Shown in pieces: positions 17,526 through 25,559 of a DNA stretch of 64,000 nt; the first letter of the stretch is position 1; each line of letters opens with the position of its first letter. The notes under the pieces were generated by a model that worked only from the letters and a program-made list of their open reading frames with translations, did no database searches and was not told where the DNA came from. Source of the stretch: Mesobacillus jeotgali (GTDB lineage Bacteria > Bacillota > Bacilli > Bacillales > Cytobacillaceae); assembly GCF_014856545.2 (NCBI RefSeq), contig NZ_CP109811.1, positions 2,412,001-2,476,000 on the forward strand, in the 5' to 3' direction. A program made the position numbers and the translations under genes.

Positions 17526-18290
17526 ATGGCAGGAAGATTTGAGGGAAGAGTTGCTTTTGTGACGGGAGGCAGCAGAGGAATCGGAAAAGGGATTGTTCAG
17601 CTTTTCGCCGAGGAAGGAGCGAAGGTTGCTTTTATTGACTTGAATGAGGAAGCATTGGCGGAAACCACAAACGAGTTGCGTGAGAAGGGTTATGAAGTTT
17701 ACTCCAAGGTAGCGAATGTGACGGACTCCGGGCAGGTTGAACAGACAGTGAAAGAAGTGCATGACACTTTTGGCTCTGTCGACATCCTTGTGAACAATGC
17801 CGGTGTTATCCGCGATAACCTCCTTTTTAAAATGAGTGATTCCGACTGGCAAACTGTCATGGACGTCCACCTTAAAGGTTCATTCAATGCAGCAAAAGCA
17901 GCTCAGAAGTATATGGTTGAACAGAAATATGGCCGAATCATCAATATTTCGTCAACCTCTGCACTTGGAAACAGGGGCCAGGCAAACTATGCAGCTGCCA
18001 AGGCAGGTCTCCAGGGTTTCACTAAAACACTTGCGATTGAGCTGGGGCGTTATGGGATAACAGCCAATTCGGTCGCTCCGGGCTTCATCGAGACGGAAAT
18101 GACGAAGGAAACAGCAGCTCGAATTGGAATCTCATTTGACGACTTGATTAAGCACAGTGTCGCAGGCATTCCTGTCGGCAGAAGCGGAAAACCAGCGGAT
18201 ATCGCCAACGCAGTGGCCTTCTTTGCTGATGAAAAATCGTCCTTTGTCAACGGCCAGGTCATTTATGTAGCGGGCGGTCCAAAAAATTAA
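17526..18290 (+). CDS. SDR-family oxidoreductase (FabG/3-hydroxyacyl-CoA dehydrogenase-like)
   Basis: A 254-residue classical SDR with TGGSRGIGKG near residue 12, NNAGVIRD, and the active-site YAAAKAG. GAGGAGG precedes the ATG at 17526; an in-frame upstream start at 17502 lacks a ribosome site. It probably oxidises a 3-hydroxyacyl-CoA to a 3-oxoacyl-CoA, since it directly follows an ACAD and precedes the MaoC hydratase subunits, giving the desaturate, hydrate, oxidise order in one operon. The assignment to CoA rather than ACP substrates rests on context. Confidence 0.9.
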   Translation: MAGRFEGRVAFVTGGSRGIGKGIVQLFAEEGAKVAFIDLNEEALAETTNELREKGYEVYSKVANVTDSGQVEQTVKEVHDTFGSVDILVNNAGVIRDNLLFKMSDSDWQTVMDVHLKGSFNAAKAAQKYMVEQKYGRIINISSTSALGNRGQANYAAAKAGLQGFTKTLAIELGRYGITANSVAPGFIETEMTKETAARIGISFDDLIKHSVAGIPVGRSGKPADIANAVAFFADEKSSFVNGQVIYVAGGPKN

Positions 18291-18306
18291 TGTGAGGTGA
18301 AGATCA

Positions 18307-18756
18307 GTGTTCAAAGAGCATATTGGCAAACAGTCCAATAAAATTAAAAACATTGTGGAACGCGGCGCTGTCAGGAAATTTGCCGAAGCCATCGGAGATC
18401 TTCATCCTATTTTCATTGATGAAGAAACAGGCAAAAACTCACGATATAACAGGAACATTGCGCCGCCTACATTTCCTAGGGTTTTCGATTACGGAACAAT
18501 ACAGGGGCTGAATCTTCCTAATAAAGGCCTCATCCATGGGGAACAGACTTATCATTATGAACGCCCCTTGCTTGTAGGTGAAGAAATTACCTGTTACTCG
18601 GTGATCAAAAATTATTTCGAGAAGAAAGGAACCCAGGGTGAAATGGGCTTCCTGGTATTAGAAAGCTTTGGTGAGGATGAAATGGGAAAACTAGTCTTTT
18701 CCTCCACGCAAACGGTCATTATCACGGAAGCGGTAAGGAAGGTGTTGATTGGATGA
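18307..18756 (+). CDS. MaoC-like dehydratase, large/non-catalytic subunit (FAS1_DH type)
   Basis: This 149-residue single hotdog domain is of the MaoC N-terminal (FAS1-dehydratase) type: RGAVRKFAEAIGDLHPIF and APPTFPRVFDYG. It lacks the hydratase-2 catalytic Asp-His motif, which its neighbour has. The two genes overlap by four bases (ATGA), so they are translationally coupled and probably form a heterodimeric (R)-enoyl-CoA hydratase, as in actinobacterial steroid-side-chain ChsH1-ChsH2 or HadAB-like pairs. The GTG start follows TGAGGTGA. Confidence 0.85.
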   Translation: MFKEHIGKQSNKIKNIVERGAVRKFAEAIGDLHPIFIDEETGKNSRYNRNIAPPTFPRVFDYGTIQGLNLPNKGLIHGEQTYHYERPLLVGEEITCYSVIKNYFEKKGTQGEMGFLVLESFGEDEMGKLVFSSTQTVIITEAVRKVLIG

Positions 18757-19160
18757 GCAGCTTAGCAGAATTGAAGGTAGGAGAATCCCTGAAGGAGGTT
18801 CAGCTTGATCCGGTCGACCGGATAACGCTGATTAAATATGCCGGTGCTTCGGGAGATTACAATCCAATCCATACAATCGATGAAGAAGCTAAAAAAGCTG
18901 GGCTGCCGGGAATCATCGCTCACGGCATGTGGACAATGGGCAACCTGGCAAAGCTTTTCACCGAATTTTACGAGGAGGGATTCATTCAGGACTATATGAT
19001 TCGTTTTAAAGGAATGGTTTTCCTGAATGACGTCGTCACTCTAAAAGCAAAGCTGGCAGAGGAAAATGAGAACATCCTTAGATTCAACGTTAGAGCAGTC
19101 AATCAAAATGGCAATGAAGTCATTAAGGGAGATGTCCTGTATCATCGGTATGATTCTTAA
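18753..19160 (+). CDS. MaoC-family enoyl-CoA hydratase, catalytic subunit
   Basis: This 135-residue hotdog protein carries the hydratase-2 motif GASGDYNPIHTIDEE with catalytic Asp and His, then PGIIAHGMWTMG. It adds water to a 2-enoyl-CoA, usually giving the (R)-3-hydroxy product. It overlaps the preceding non-catalytic MaoC gene by four bases and is the last gene of this sub-operon. It complements the crotonase-type hydratase at 2709, so the island carries two unrelated hydratase types. Confidence 0.88.
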   Translation: MSSLAELKVGESLKEVQLDPVDRITLIKYAGASGDYNPIHTIDEEAKKAGLPGIIAHGMWTMGNLAKLFTEFYEEGFIQDYMIRFKGMVFLNDVVTLKAKLAEENENILRFNVRAVNQNGNEVIKGDVLYHRYDS

Positions 19161-19167
19161 TAACCAA

Positions 19168-19193
19168 AAACCCGGCAGAGATTTGCTGGGTTT
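19168..19193 (+). terminator. Weak terminator-like hairpin
   Basis: AAACCC-G-GCA pairs with TGC-T-GGGTTT, but no T run follows, so transcription may continue into the ACAD at 19318. Confidence 0.35.
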
Positions 19194-19317
19194 ATGCCAT
19201 TTAGGTCTTATACGGTATATTCAGGGTTTTCAGAAATATTAACAAAAGCTATGTAAGAACGCCTAACCGACTTTCAATTTTCAATTAGAAATAGCAGAAA
19301 CGAGGTGTTAAACACTA

Positions 19318-20463
19318 GTGAATTTTGATTTTGACGAGGATTTACTGACGTTAAAAAGAAATGTCCGTAATTTTATTCAAAGTGAAGTCGAGCCTATTGC
19401 GATGCAAATCGAGGAAGAAGACAACATTCCGGAAAACATCATCCAGCTTTCCAGGGAAATGGGCCTTTTCGGTTTAAGCATACCGGAGGAATACGGCGGA
19501 CTGGGAATCGGCATGGTGGAGAAATGTGCATTGTATGAGGAAATCGGCCAGACGCACAATGGCTATACGACTTTGATTGGTGCCCATACTGGGATCGGCA
19601 CAGTCGGGATTGTCGAGCTGGGCAATGAGCAGCAAAAGCGAAGATATTTGCCTGCTATGGCCAGCGGAGTGAAAATCGGGGCCTTTGCACTGACAGAACC
19701 TGATGCAGGTTCGAATGCAGCTAATCTAAAGACGACCGCTGTAAAAAAAGGCGATAAATATGTGCTGAACGGTTTGAAGCACTATATTACGAATGCATTA
19801 GAGGCAAGTGTATTTACAGTGATGGCAGTGACAGACCATGAAAAAGGTGCGAAAGGAATCACATCGTTTATCGTCGAAAAGGACTTTCCTGGCTTCAAGA
19901 TCGGAAAAACGGAAAAAAAGATGGGCCTAAAGGGATCCCATTCTGCTGAATTGGTGTTCGAGGATTGCGAGGTTCCCGTTGAAAATGTTCTTGGGACTGA
20001 AGGGCATGGTTATGTAAATGCCTTGAAAATACTGGCCAATGGAAGAGCAGGCCTTGCGGCGCGTAATCTGGGATCCTCCCAAAAGCTCCTTGACATGTCT
20101 GTTGCCTATGCCAAAGAGAGGTTCCAATTCGGGAAACCGATCATCAAGCATCAAGCAGTAAGCCATATGCTCGCGGAAATGGCGGTTGAAATCGAAGCAC
20201 TCAGGTCTTTTACATACCGAGTTGCCTGGATGGTTGATTCCGGACAGAAGGTCATCAAGGAAGCTGCCATGTTAAAGCTATATGGTTCGGAGGTTTACAA
20301 CAGGGTCGCCGATAAAGCAGTGCAGATTCACGGCGGTCTCGGTTATATTTCTGATTATCCGGTCGAAAGATATTTCCGTGATGCAAGAATCACAAGAATT
20401 TATGAGGGCACGTCGGAAATCCAGAAAAACATTATCGCTGCTCAGCTGGAAAAAGAAAATTAA
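19318..20463 (+). CDS. Acyl-CoA dehydrogenase (ACAD 3)
   Basis: This 381-residue short/medium-chain-type ACAD has [33 protein letters not shown] and a complete catalytic-base motif [13 protein letters not shown] start with GAGGTG ten bases upstream. It catalyses flavin-dependent alpha,beta-desaturation of an acyl-CoA. It is separated from the MaoC genes by a 157-bp gap and from the next ACAD by 49 bp that contain a palindromic operator, so it may be transcribed separately from both. Confidence 0.92.
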   Translation: MNFDFDEDLLTLKRNVRNFIQSEVEPIAMQIEEEDNIPENIIQLSREMGLFGLSIPEEYGGLGIGMVEKCALYEEIGQTHNGYTTLIGAHTGIGTVGIVELGNEQQKRRYLPAMASGVKIGAFALTEPDAGSNAANLKTTAVKKGDKYVLNGLKHYITNALEASVFTVMAVTDHEKGAKGITSFIVEKDFPGFKIGKTEKKMGLKGSHSAELVFEDCEVPVENVLGTEGHGYVNALKILANGRAGLAARNLGSSQKLLDMSVAYAKERFQFGKPIIKHQAVSHMLAEMAVEIEALRSFTYRVAWMVDSGQKVIKEAAMLKLYGSEVYNRVADKAVQIHGGLGYISDYPVERYFRDARITRIYEGTSEIQKNIIAAQLEKEN

Positions 20464-20470
20464 CAATCGA

Positions 20471-20492
20471 ACATACCTACTAGTTAGTATGA
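20471..20492. promoter_or_regulatory. Palindromic operator before the ACAD11-type gene
   Basis: Left arm ACATACC, core TACTAGTT, right arm AGTATGA. It shares arm sequence and spacing with the sites at 1400 and 16213. It lies about 20 bp upstream of the ACAD start at 20513; the promoter would lie in the end of the preceding gene. Confidence 0.6.
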
Positions 20493-20512
20493 AAAAGAAA
20501 GAGGTGGTATGG

Positions 20513-21718
20513 ATGAATTTTAACCATACGGAGAAGGTCAAGGAATACCAGGCCAGGCTGTCAGAGTTCATGGATGAATACATTTATCCAAATGAGAAGG
20601 TGTATAAAGACCAGATTGACAAAAATGACCCATTCTCTAAAGTTCCCCCAATCATGGAAGAACTGAAGGAGAAGGCGAAAGAAAAAGGGCTCTGGAATCT
20701 GTTTTTACCAGAGAGTGAGTACGGTGAGGGTCTAACCAATCTGGAATATGCACCGCTATGCGAAATCATGGGAAGGTCCAGTATTGCGCCAGAGGTGTTC
20801 AACTGTGCTGCGCCTGACACCGGCAATATGGAAGTCCTTGTACGTTATGGATCTGAAGAGCATAAGGAGCAATGGTTAAAGCCTCTCCTGGACGGCGAAA
20901 TCAGGTCCTGCTTCTCGATGACAGAGCCGGACGTCGCTTCCTCCGACGCAACGAACATCCAGTCAAGCATCATCCGCGATGGAGATGAGTATGTCATTAA
21001 CGGAACGAAATGGTGGTCTTCAGGTGCTGGAGATCCTCGCTGCAAGATTGCCATTGTGATGGGTAAAAATGACCCTGATGCCCCGAAGCATGAGCAGCAA
21101 TCTATGATTCTTGTTCCTCTAGATACACCGGGAGTAACGATTAAGAGAATTTTGCCTGTATTCGGGTACGACCATGCGCCTCATGGGCACGCGGAAATAG
21201 AATACAAGAATGTGAGGGTGCCTGCCTCCAATATGCTTTGGGGTGAAGGAAAAGGTTTTGCAATCGCCCAGGGCCGTCTTGGTCCAGGCAGAATCCATCA
21301 TTGCATGAGAACGATCGGTGCGGCTGAACGTGCACTGGAAGAGATGTCAAAACGGGTTCTTCAAAGAACTGCATTCGGTAAAAAGCTTGCCGACCAGGGC
21401 GTCATCCAGGAGTGGATCGCAGAAGCAAGGATTGATATCGAGCAGGCAAGGCTCCTTACTTTAAAGGCAGCCTACATGATGGATACAGTCGGAAACAAAG
21501 AAGCCAAGGCTGAAATTGCGATGATCAAAGTGGTTGCGCCAAATATGGCACTCAAAATCATCGACAGGGCGATCCAGGCTTTCGGCGCGGCAGGTGTAAG
21601 TGATGACTTCACGCTCGCAGCTGCATGGGCGAATATCAGGACACTAAGATTGGCGGATGGTCCGGATGAAGTACACAAACGAGCGATAGCAAGATACGAA
21701 CTGAAAAAATACTTGTAA
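20513..21718 (+). CDS. ACAD10/ACAD11-type acyl-CoA dehydrogenase
   Basis: This 401-residue protein carries features of the ACAD10/11 branch: [43 protein letters not shown], and at the base position [18 protein letters not shown] in place of the usual YEGT. In this branch (LvaC in Pseudomonas putida levulinate breakdown, mammalian ACAD10/11) the enzyme works with an APH-type kinase: it removes phosphate from a 4-phosphoacyl-CoA to give an enoyl-CoA. The matching kinase lies two genes downstream at 23722. The ATG at 20513 follows AGAGGTGG; a much longer open frame upstream overlaps ACAD 3 and is not used. The function is inferred from family and neighbours. Confidence 0.9.
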   Translation: MNFNHTEKVKEYQARLSEFMDEYIYPNEKVYKDQIDKNDPFSKVPPIMEELKEKAKEKGLWNLFLPESEYGEGLTNLEYAPLCEIMGRSSIAPEVFNCAAPDTGNMEVLVRYGSEEHKEQWLKPLLDGEIRSCFSMTEPDVASSDATNIQSSIIRDGDEYVINGTKWWSSGAGDPRCKIAIVMGKNDPDAPKHEQQSMILVPLDTPGVTIKRILPVFGYDHAPHGHAEIEYKNVRVPASNMLWGEGKGFAIAQGRLGPGRIHHCMRTIGAAERALEEMSKRVLQRTAFGKKLADQGVIQEWIAEARIDIEQARLLTLKAAYMMDTVGNKEAKAEIAMIKVVAPNMALKIIDRAIQAFGAAGVSDDFTLAAAWANIRTLRLADGPDEVHKRAIARYELKKYL

Positions 21719-21731
21719 GGAGGATTCACCA

Positions 21732-22505
21732 ATGCATGTATCTGAACTATTTTCACTAAAAGGAAAAGTAGCGATTGTCACAGGCGGGGGCCGGGGCCTT
21801 GGAGAACAAATCGCTATTGGATTCGCAGAGGCAGGTGCCAATGTGGTCGTTTGCTCAAGACGTGTCGAAGCATGCGAGGAAGTCAGTGGGAAGCTGAAGG
21901 AAATCGGTGTTGACTCGCTTGCTTTGAAATGTGACATCACCAATCCGGAAGATGTGAAAAACGTAGTACAACAGACTGTCGAGAAATTCGGCAGAATCGA
22001 TATCCTCGTCAATAACAGCGGAGCCTCCTGGGGAGCGCCGGCTGAGGAAATGCCGCTTGAAGCATGGCAAAAGGTCCTGAATGTCAATGTGACAGGAACA
22101 TTCTTAATGTCACAGGCGGCTGGAAAAGTGATGCTGGAGCAAAGGTCAGGCAAGATCATCAATATTGCTTCGGTTGCAGGGCTGAAAGGGTCCAACCCTA
22201 AAGTTATGGATGCGATAGGATATAACGCCAGCAAGGGAGCTGTTATTACTTTCACAAAGGATCTTGCAGCAAAATGGGGGCCGCGCGGTATCTACGTAAA
22301 TGCTATTGCACCAGGTTTTTTCCCGACAAAGATGTCAAAGGGACTGCTTGAAAAAGGCGGCCAGGCGATTCTTGAAGGAACTCCGCTGCGAAAATTCGGC
22401 TCTGACACTGACCTTAAGGGTGTAGCAGTATTCCTGGCAGCATCAGCATCCGATTATATTACCGGTGATGTTGTGATAGTCGATGGCGGAACACATGTAC
22501 TGTAA
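21732..22505 (+). CDS. SDR-family oxidoreductase
   Basis: A 257-residue classical SDR with TGGGRGLGEQ, NNSGASWG (Ser for Ala in the usual NNAG), and the active-site YNASKGA. AAGGAGG lies ten bases before the ATG, and the gene starts 14 bp after the ACAD11-type gene. In the levulinate pathway an SDR (LvaD) reduces the 4-oxo group to 4-hydroxy; this gene sits between the ACAD and the thiolase and could do that, or could oxidise a 3-hydroxyacyl-CoA before thiolysis. Gluconate 5-dehydrogenase-like SDRs share the NNSG variation, so the substrate remains open. Confidence 0.88.
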   Translation: MHVSELFSLKGKVAIVTGGGRGLGEQIAIGFAEAGANVVVCSRRVEACEEVSGKLKEIGVDSLALKCDITNPEDVKNVVQQTVEKFGRIDILVNNSGASWGAPAEEMPLEAWQKVLNVNVTGTFLMSQAAGKVMLEQRSGKIINIASVAGLKGSNPKVMDAIGYNASKGAVITFTKDLAAKWGPRGIYVNAIAPGFFPTKMSKGLLEKGGQAILEGTPLRKFGSDTDLKGVAVFLAASASDYITGDVVIVDGGTHVL

Positions 22506-22520
22506 AAGGAGGCAGCATCC

Positions 22521-23690
22521 ATGAACAGAGATGCAGTGATTGTATCTGCAGTCAGGACAGCAATCGGCAGGCAGGGTGGAGCTCTTGCTTCGGTACCTGC
22601 CCATGTGTTTGGGGCAGAGGTGATCAAAGAGGCAATCAGGAGGGCAAATGTACAGCCTGAAATGATCGAGGATGTCATCATGGGAAATGTCATCAGCGGA
22701 GGCGGGAACATTGCCAGACTCACAGCGCTGAAAACGGGACTTTCACTTGAATTGCCCGGCCTGACGATCGACCGCCAGTGCGGATCGGGAATAAATGCGG
22801 TTAATCTTGCCGCCCAGGCAATTATGTCGGGAGTAGGCGATGTCTATGTTGCTGGCGGCATTGAAAGCATGAGCAGGGCACCTTATTTAATGGATAAACC
22901 AGAAAGACCTTACAGCCCTGAGCCGCCAAGTTTCAGGAAGTCACAGCTGTCACCAAAAGAAATCGGCGATCCGCCAATGGGAATCACAGCCGAAAATCTA
23001 GTAACAAAATATTCAATCAGCAGGGAAGAACAGGATCGGTTCGCGCTTGAAAGCCAGCAAAAAATGGCGGCAGCAATGGCTGAAGGCCGGTTTGACGAAC
23101 AGATTGTCCCAATCACAATAGCTGTCCGAAAAGGTGCACCGGTCATTTTTAACAAGGATGAGCATCCAAGACCGCAAACGAATTTGGAAGCCCTGGCCGA
23201 GCTAAAGCCCGCTTTTTTAGCGAATGGGACGGTCACAGCTGGAAGCAGTTCAGGCTTGAATGACGCCGCAGCAGCTCTAATTGTTATGTCAAGGGAAAAA
23301 GCACAGGACTTAGGTGTGAAACCAATGGCGGTCGTGAGGGAGCAGGCAGTAGCCGGGGTGGACCCAAATATCATGGGCATTGGCCCGGTACCTGCAGTCA
23401 GAAAAGTACTTGAAAAGTCTGGTCTGACTCTTGATGACATGGATATCATCGAAATTAACGAAGCATTTGCTGCTCAGGTTATTGCTTGTGACAGAGAGCT
23501 AAACATGGATCATTCAAAAGTCAATGTCAATGGAGGGGCGATTGCCCATGGACACCCATTGGGAGCAACAGGAGCAATCCTGATCACAAAAGCGGTTTAT
23601 GAGCTTGAGCGAAGAGGCGGACGTTACGCCCTTATCACTGCCTGCATCGGCGGCGGCCAGGGAATTGCCACAATCATAGAGCGCGAATAA
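22521..23690 (+). CDS. Thiolase (acetyl-CoA C-acyltransferase)
   Basis: This complete 389-residue thiolase cleaves a 3-oxoacyl-CoA with CoA. The nucleophile is C87 in DRQCGSG; the other active-site motifs are GGAIAHGHPLGATGA and the proton-donor Cys in ITACIGGGQG. AAAGGAGG precedes the ATG. Placed after the SDR it completes a beta-oxidation round within the operon. Degradative rather than biosynthetic use is inferred from the setting. Confidence 0.94.
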   Translation: MNRDAVIVSAVRTAIGRQGGALASVPAHVFGAEVIKEAIRRANVQPEMIEDVIMGNVISGGGNIARLTALKTGLSLELPGLTIDRQCGSGINAVNLAAQAIMSGVGDVYVAGGIESMSRAPYLMDKPERPYSPEPPSFRKSQLSPKEIGDPPMGITAENLVTKYSISREEQDRFALESQQKMAAAMAEGRFDEQIVPITIAVRKGAPVIFNKDEHPRPQTNLEALAELKPAFLANGTVTAGSSSGLNDAAAALIVMSREKAQDLGVKPMAVVREQAVAGVDPNIMGIGPVPAVRKVLEKSGLTLDDMDIIEINEAFAAQVIACDRELNMDHSKVNVNGGAIAHGHPLGATGAILITKAVYELERRGGRYALITACIGGGQGIATIIERE

Positions 23691-23721
23691 ATATTTTCAG
23701 CTAAAAGGAGGAATGGTGCTA

Positions 23722-24777
23722 ATGGCTTCTGATACGATTCCAATCAGACAAGGGGAAGAACTTGATACCAGCGCGATCGAAAACTACTTAAGGGAGCATT
23801 TACACAATCTTCCTGAAGATAACCTGTCGATCCAGCAATTCAGCTTTGGAAAATCCAATCTAACCTATCAGCTGAAAATGGGGGAGTGGGAAGCGGTCCT
23901 GCGACGTCCCCCGCTTGGTCCTGTAGCACCAAAAGCGCATGATATGGAAAGGGAATATAAAATCCTGAAAGAGATCAGCCCTCATTTCGCGGCTGCTCCG
24001 GAACCTTATCTGTTTGCTGATGAAAGTGTCATTGGCAGTCCATTTTTTGTGATGGAAAGAAAGCGCGGAATTGTCCTTGACACTGATTTTCCTGAAGGCA
24101 TTACGCCTGTCAGAGAGATATGCAGGTCTTTGTCAGAAACAATGGTCAACCACCTTGTTGAGCTGCACAGCATTGACTATACAAAGACAAGGCTTACGGA
24201 AATGACAAAACCCGACGGCTTCATGGAAAGGCAGGTCATAGGGTGGATTCGCCGATATGAGCATGCGGAAACGGATATCGTTCAAGGCGTTGAGCAGTTA
24301 AAGCAATGGATGCTGAAGAATGTGTCTGAATCTGAAACGCCGGCAATTATCCATTATGATTACAAATTAAACAATGCCATGTTCAATAAGGAAATGACCG
24401 AAATGGTTGGATTATTCGACTGGGAGATGACAACTGTAGGTGATCCGCTAGCTGATTTGGGTGTAGCGATGAGCTATTGGATACAACCCGACGACTCCGA
24501 TCTATTGAAAAAAGGAATGGGAAAGCCTCCGGTCACGATAACACCCGGGTTTATGACCCGTGACGAATTTATGGAGCATTACGCAAGAAAAAGCGGCAGG
24601 GATCTGGCTAACATGAATTTTTATCAAACATTTGCTTATTTCAAGCTTGCAGTCATTTGCCAGCAAATCTATTACAGGTGGAAAAAGGGGCAGACGAAGG
24701 ATTCCCGGTTTGCCCACCTTGATAAGTTTGTCAGCAGCCTGATCCAATATGCCCTTTGCACTGCAGAAAAAAAATGA
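23722..24777 (+). CDS. APH-family kinase, ACAD10/11 kinase-domain type (LvaA-like)
   Basis: This ~351-residue aminoglycoside-phosphotransferase-fold protein has the Brenner-type catalytic loop IIHYDYKLNNAMF and the metal-binding LFDWEMTTVGDPLADLG. A G-loop-like FSFGKSNLTY and RRPPLGPVAPKAHDMEREY are typical of the kinase domain fused to ACAD in ACAD10/11. Stand-alone relatives such as LvaA phosphorylate the hydroxyl of a 4-hydroxyacyl-CoA with ATP. The partner ACAD is at 20513. AAGGAGG at 23705-23711 fits the ATG at 23722. An antibiotic-resistance role is unlikely given the context. The substrate is inferred. Confidence 0.88.
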   Translation: MASDTIPIRQGEELDTSAIENYLREHLHNLPEDNLSIQQFSFGKSNLTYQLKMGEWEAVLRRPPLGPVAPKAHDMEREYKILKEISPHFAAAPEPYLFADESVIGSPFFVMERKRGIVLDTDFPEGITPVREICRSLSETMVNHLVELHSIDYTKTRLTEMTKPDGFMERQVIGWIRRYEHAETDIVQGVEQLKQWMLKNVSESETPAIIHYDYKLNNAMFNKEMTEMVGLFDWEMTTVGDPLADLGVAMSYWIQPDDSDLLKKGMGKPPVTITPGFMTRDEFMEHYARKSGRDLANMNFYQTFAYFKLAVICQQIYYRWKKGQTKDSRFAHLDKFVSSLIQYALCTAEKK

Positions 24778-24793
24778 CAGAAAGGGCTGAAGG

Positions 24794-25525
24794 ATGATGA
24801 AGGTTCACCTTTTGCTAAAAAAAGAGGACATCGATAAACAGAAAATGGCTGACAACAAAATCGCTGTTGTTTTCGATGTACTGCTGGCAACATCTACTAT
24901 TGCGTCAGCACTTCAGTTCGGCGCGAGAGAAGTAATCCCGGTCCTGGATGGAAAGGCTGCTGAACAGGAAGCTGCCGCCAGGGATAAAGACAGTTTCGTT
25001 CTCGTTGGTGAATATCAAGGGAAAACGATCGACGGGTTCCTTTCTCCAAATCCTCTGGAATTGAAAGAAAAAATTGAAGGGAAATCTGTCATACTATCTA
25101 CCACTAATGGCACGGTCGCGCTCAAAAATTCTGCTGATGCAAACGCAGTTTATGCGGCGTCCCTGCTGAACTGCAAGGCAGTTGCCAACCATGTTATAAA
25201 AGGATATCAGGGTGAGACGATCGTGGTTGTCTGTTCAGGTTCTTCCAATGAATTTAATGTAGAAGATTTCCAGGGAGCGGGCTGCTTTATTGACGCACTC
25301 ATCAAGCAATTCGGCGGTGAGGTTTTTCTAACTGATTCAGCCTATGCTGCATACAGTTTCTACCATGGGCACAATCAAAATAGTGAGGATATTTTAAAAG
25401 CTTCCCGAGTTGGACGGATGCTAAGCAAACATGGGTTTGAAGAGGAGCTTGAATTCGTTTCGCAGCAGAATATATTTAAAAAGGTTCCTATGCTTATAGA
25501 TAAAAAGAGAATCATCGCAGTATAA
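24794..25525 (+). CDS. 2-phosphosulfolactate phosphatase family protein (ComB-like)
   Basis: The 243-residue protein matches the ComB family: VVFDVLLATSTIASAL near the N-terminus, ILSTTNGT in the middle and VCSGSSNEF later. ComB removes phosphate from 2-phosphosulfolactate in coenzyme M or sulfolactate synthesis. None of the partner genes (ComA, ComC, sulfite addition enzymes) is here. It lies 16 bp after the hydroxyacyl-CoA kinase, so it may act on a phosphorylated hydroxy acid formed by that kinase, for repair or release. This is inference. Tandem ATGs at 24794 and 24797 are both possible starts. Confidence 0.82.
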   Translation: MMKVHLLLKKEDIDKQKMADNKIAVVFDVLLATSTIASALQFGAREVIPVLDGKAAEQEAAARDKDSFVLVGEYQGKTIDGFLSPNPLELKEKIEGKSVILSTTNGTVALKNSADANAVYAASLLNCKAVANHVIKGYQGETIVVVCSGSSNEFNVEDFQGAGCFIDALIKQFGGEVFLTDSAYAAYSFYHGHNQNSEDILKASRVGRMLSKHGFEEELEFVSQQNIFKKVPMLIDKKRIIAV

Positions 25526-25527
25526 AA

Positions 25528-25541
25528 TGATAGCGTTTACA
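25528..25541. promoter_or_regulatory. CcpA cre-like site before the esterase gene
   Basis: TGATAGCGTTTACA matches the cre consensus TGWNANCGNTNWCA at every fixed position. It begins two bases after the ComB-like stop codon and ends 18 bases before the esterase ATG. No promoter was seen in between, so it could act as a roadblock for CcpA within the operon. Confidence 0.6.
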
Positions 25542-25559
25542 TAAAAAGGAGGAGAGTAT

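Noticed and set aside
19264..19276. CCTAACCG upstream of ACAD 3 as a further TetR operator
   Set aside because: Only half of the palindrome core matches and the other arm is absent.
21644..22255. 203-residue open frame on the minus strand
   Set aside because: It lies antisense to the well-supported SDR gene, has no recognisable domain, and is a codon-usage shadow.
22910..23449. 179-residue open frame on the minus strand
   Set aside because: It is antisense to the thiolase gene and has no family features or ribosome site.
23722..24777. Aminoglycoside resistance kinase
   Set aside because: The kinase has ACAD10/11-type features and sits in an acyl-CoA operon.
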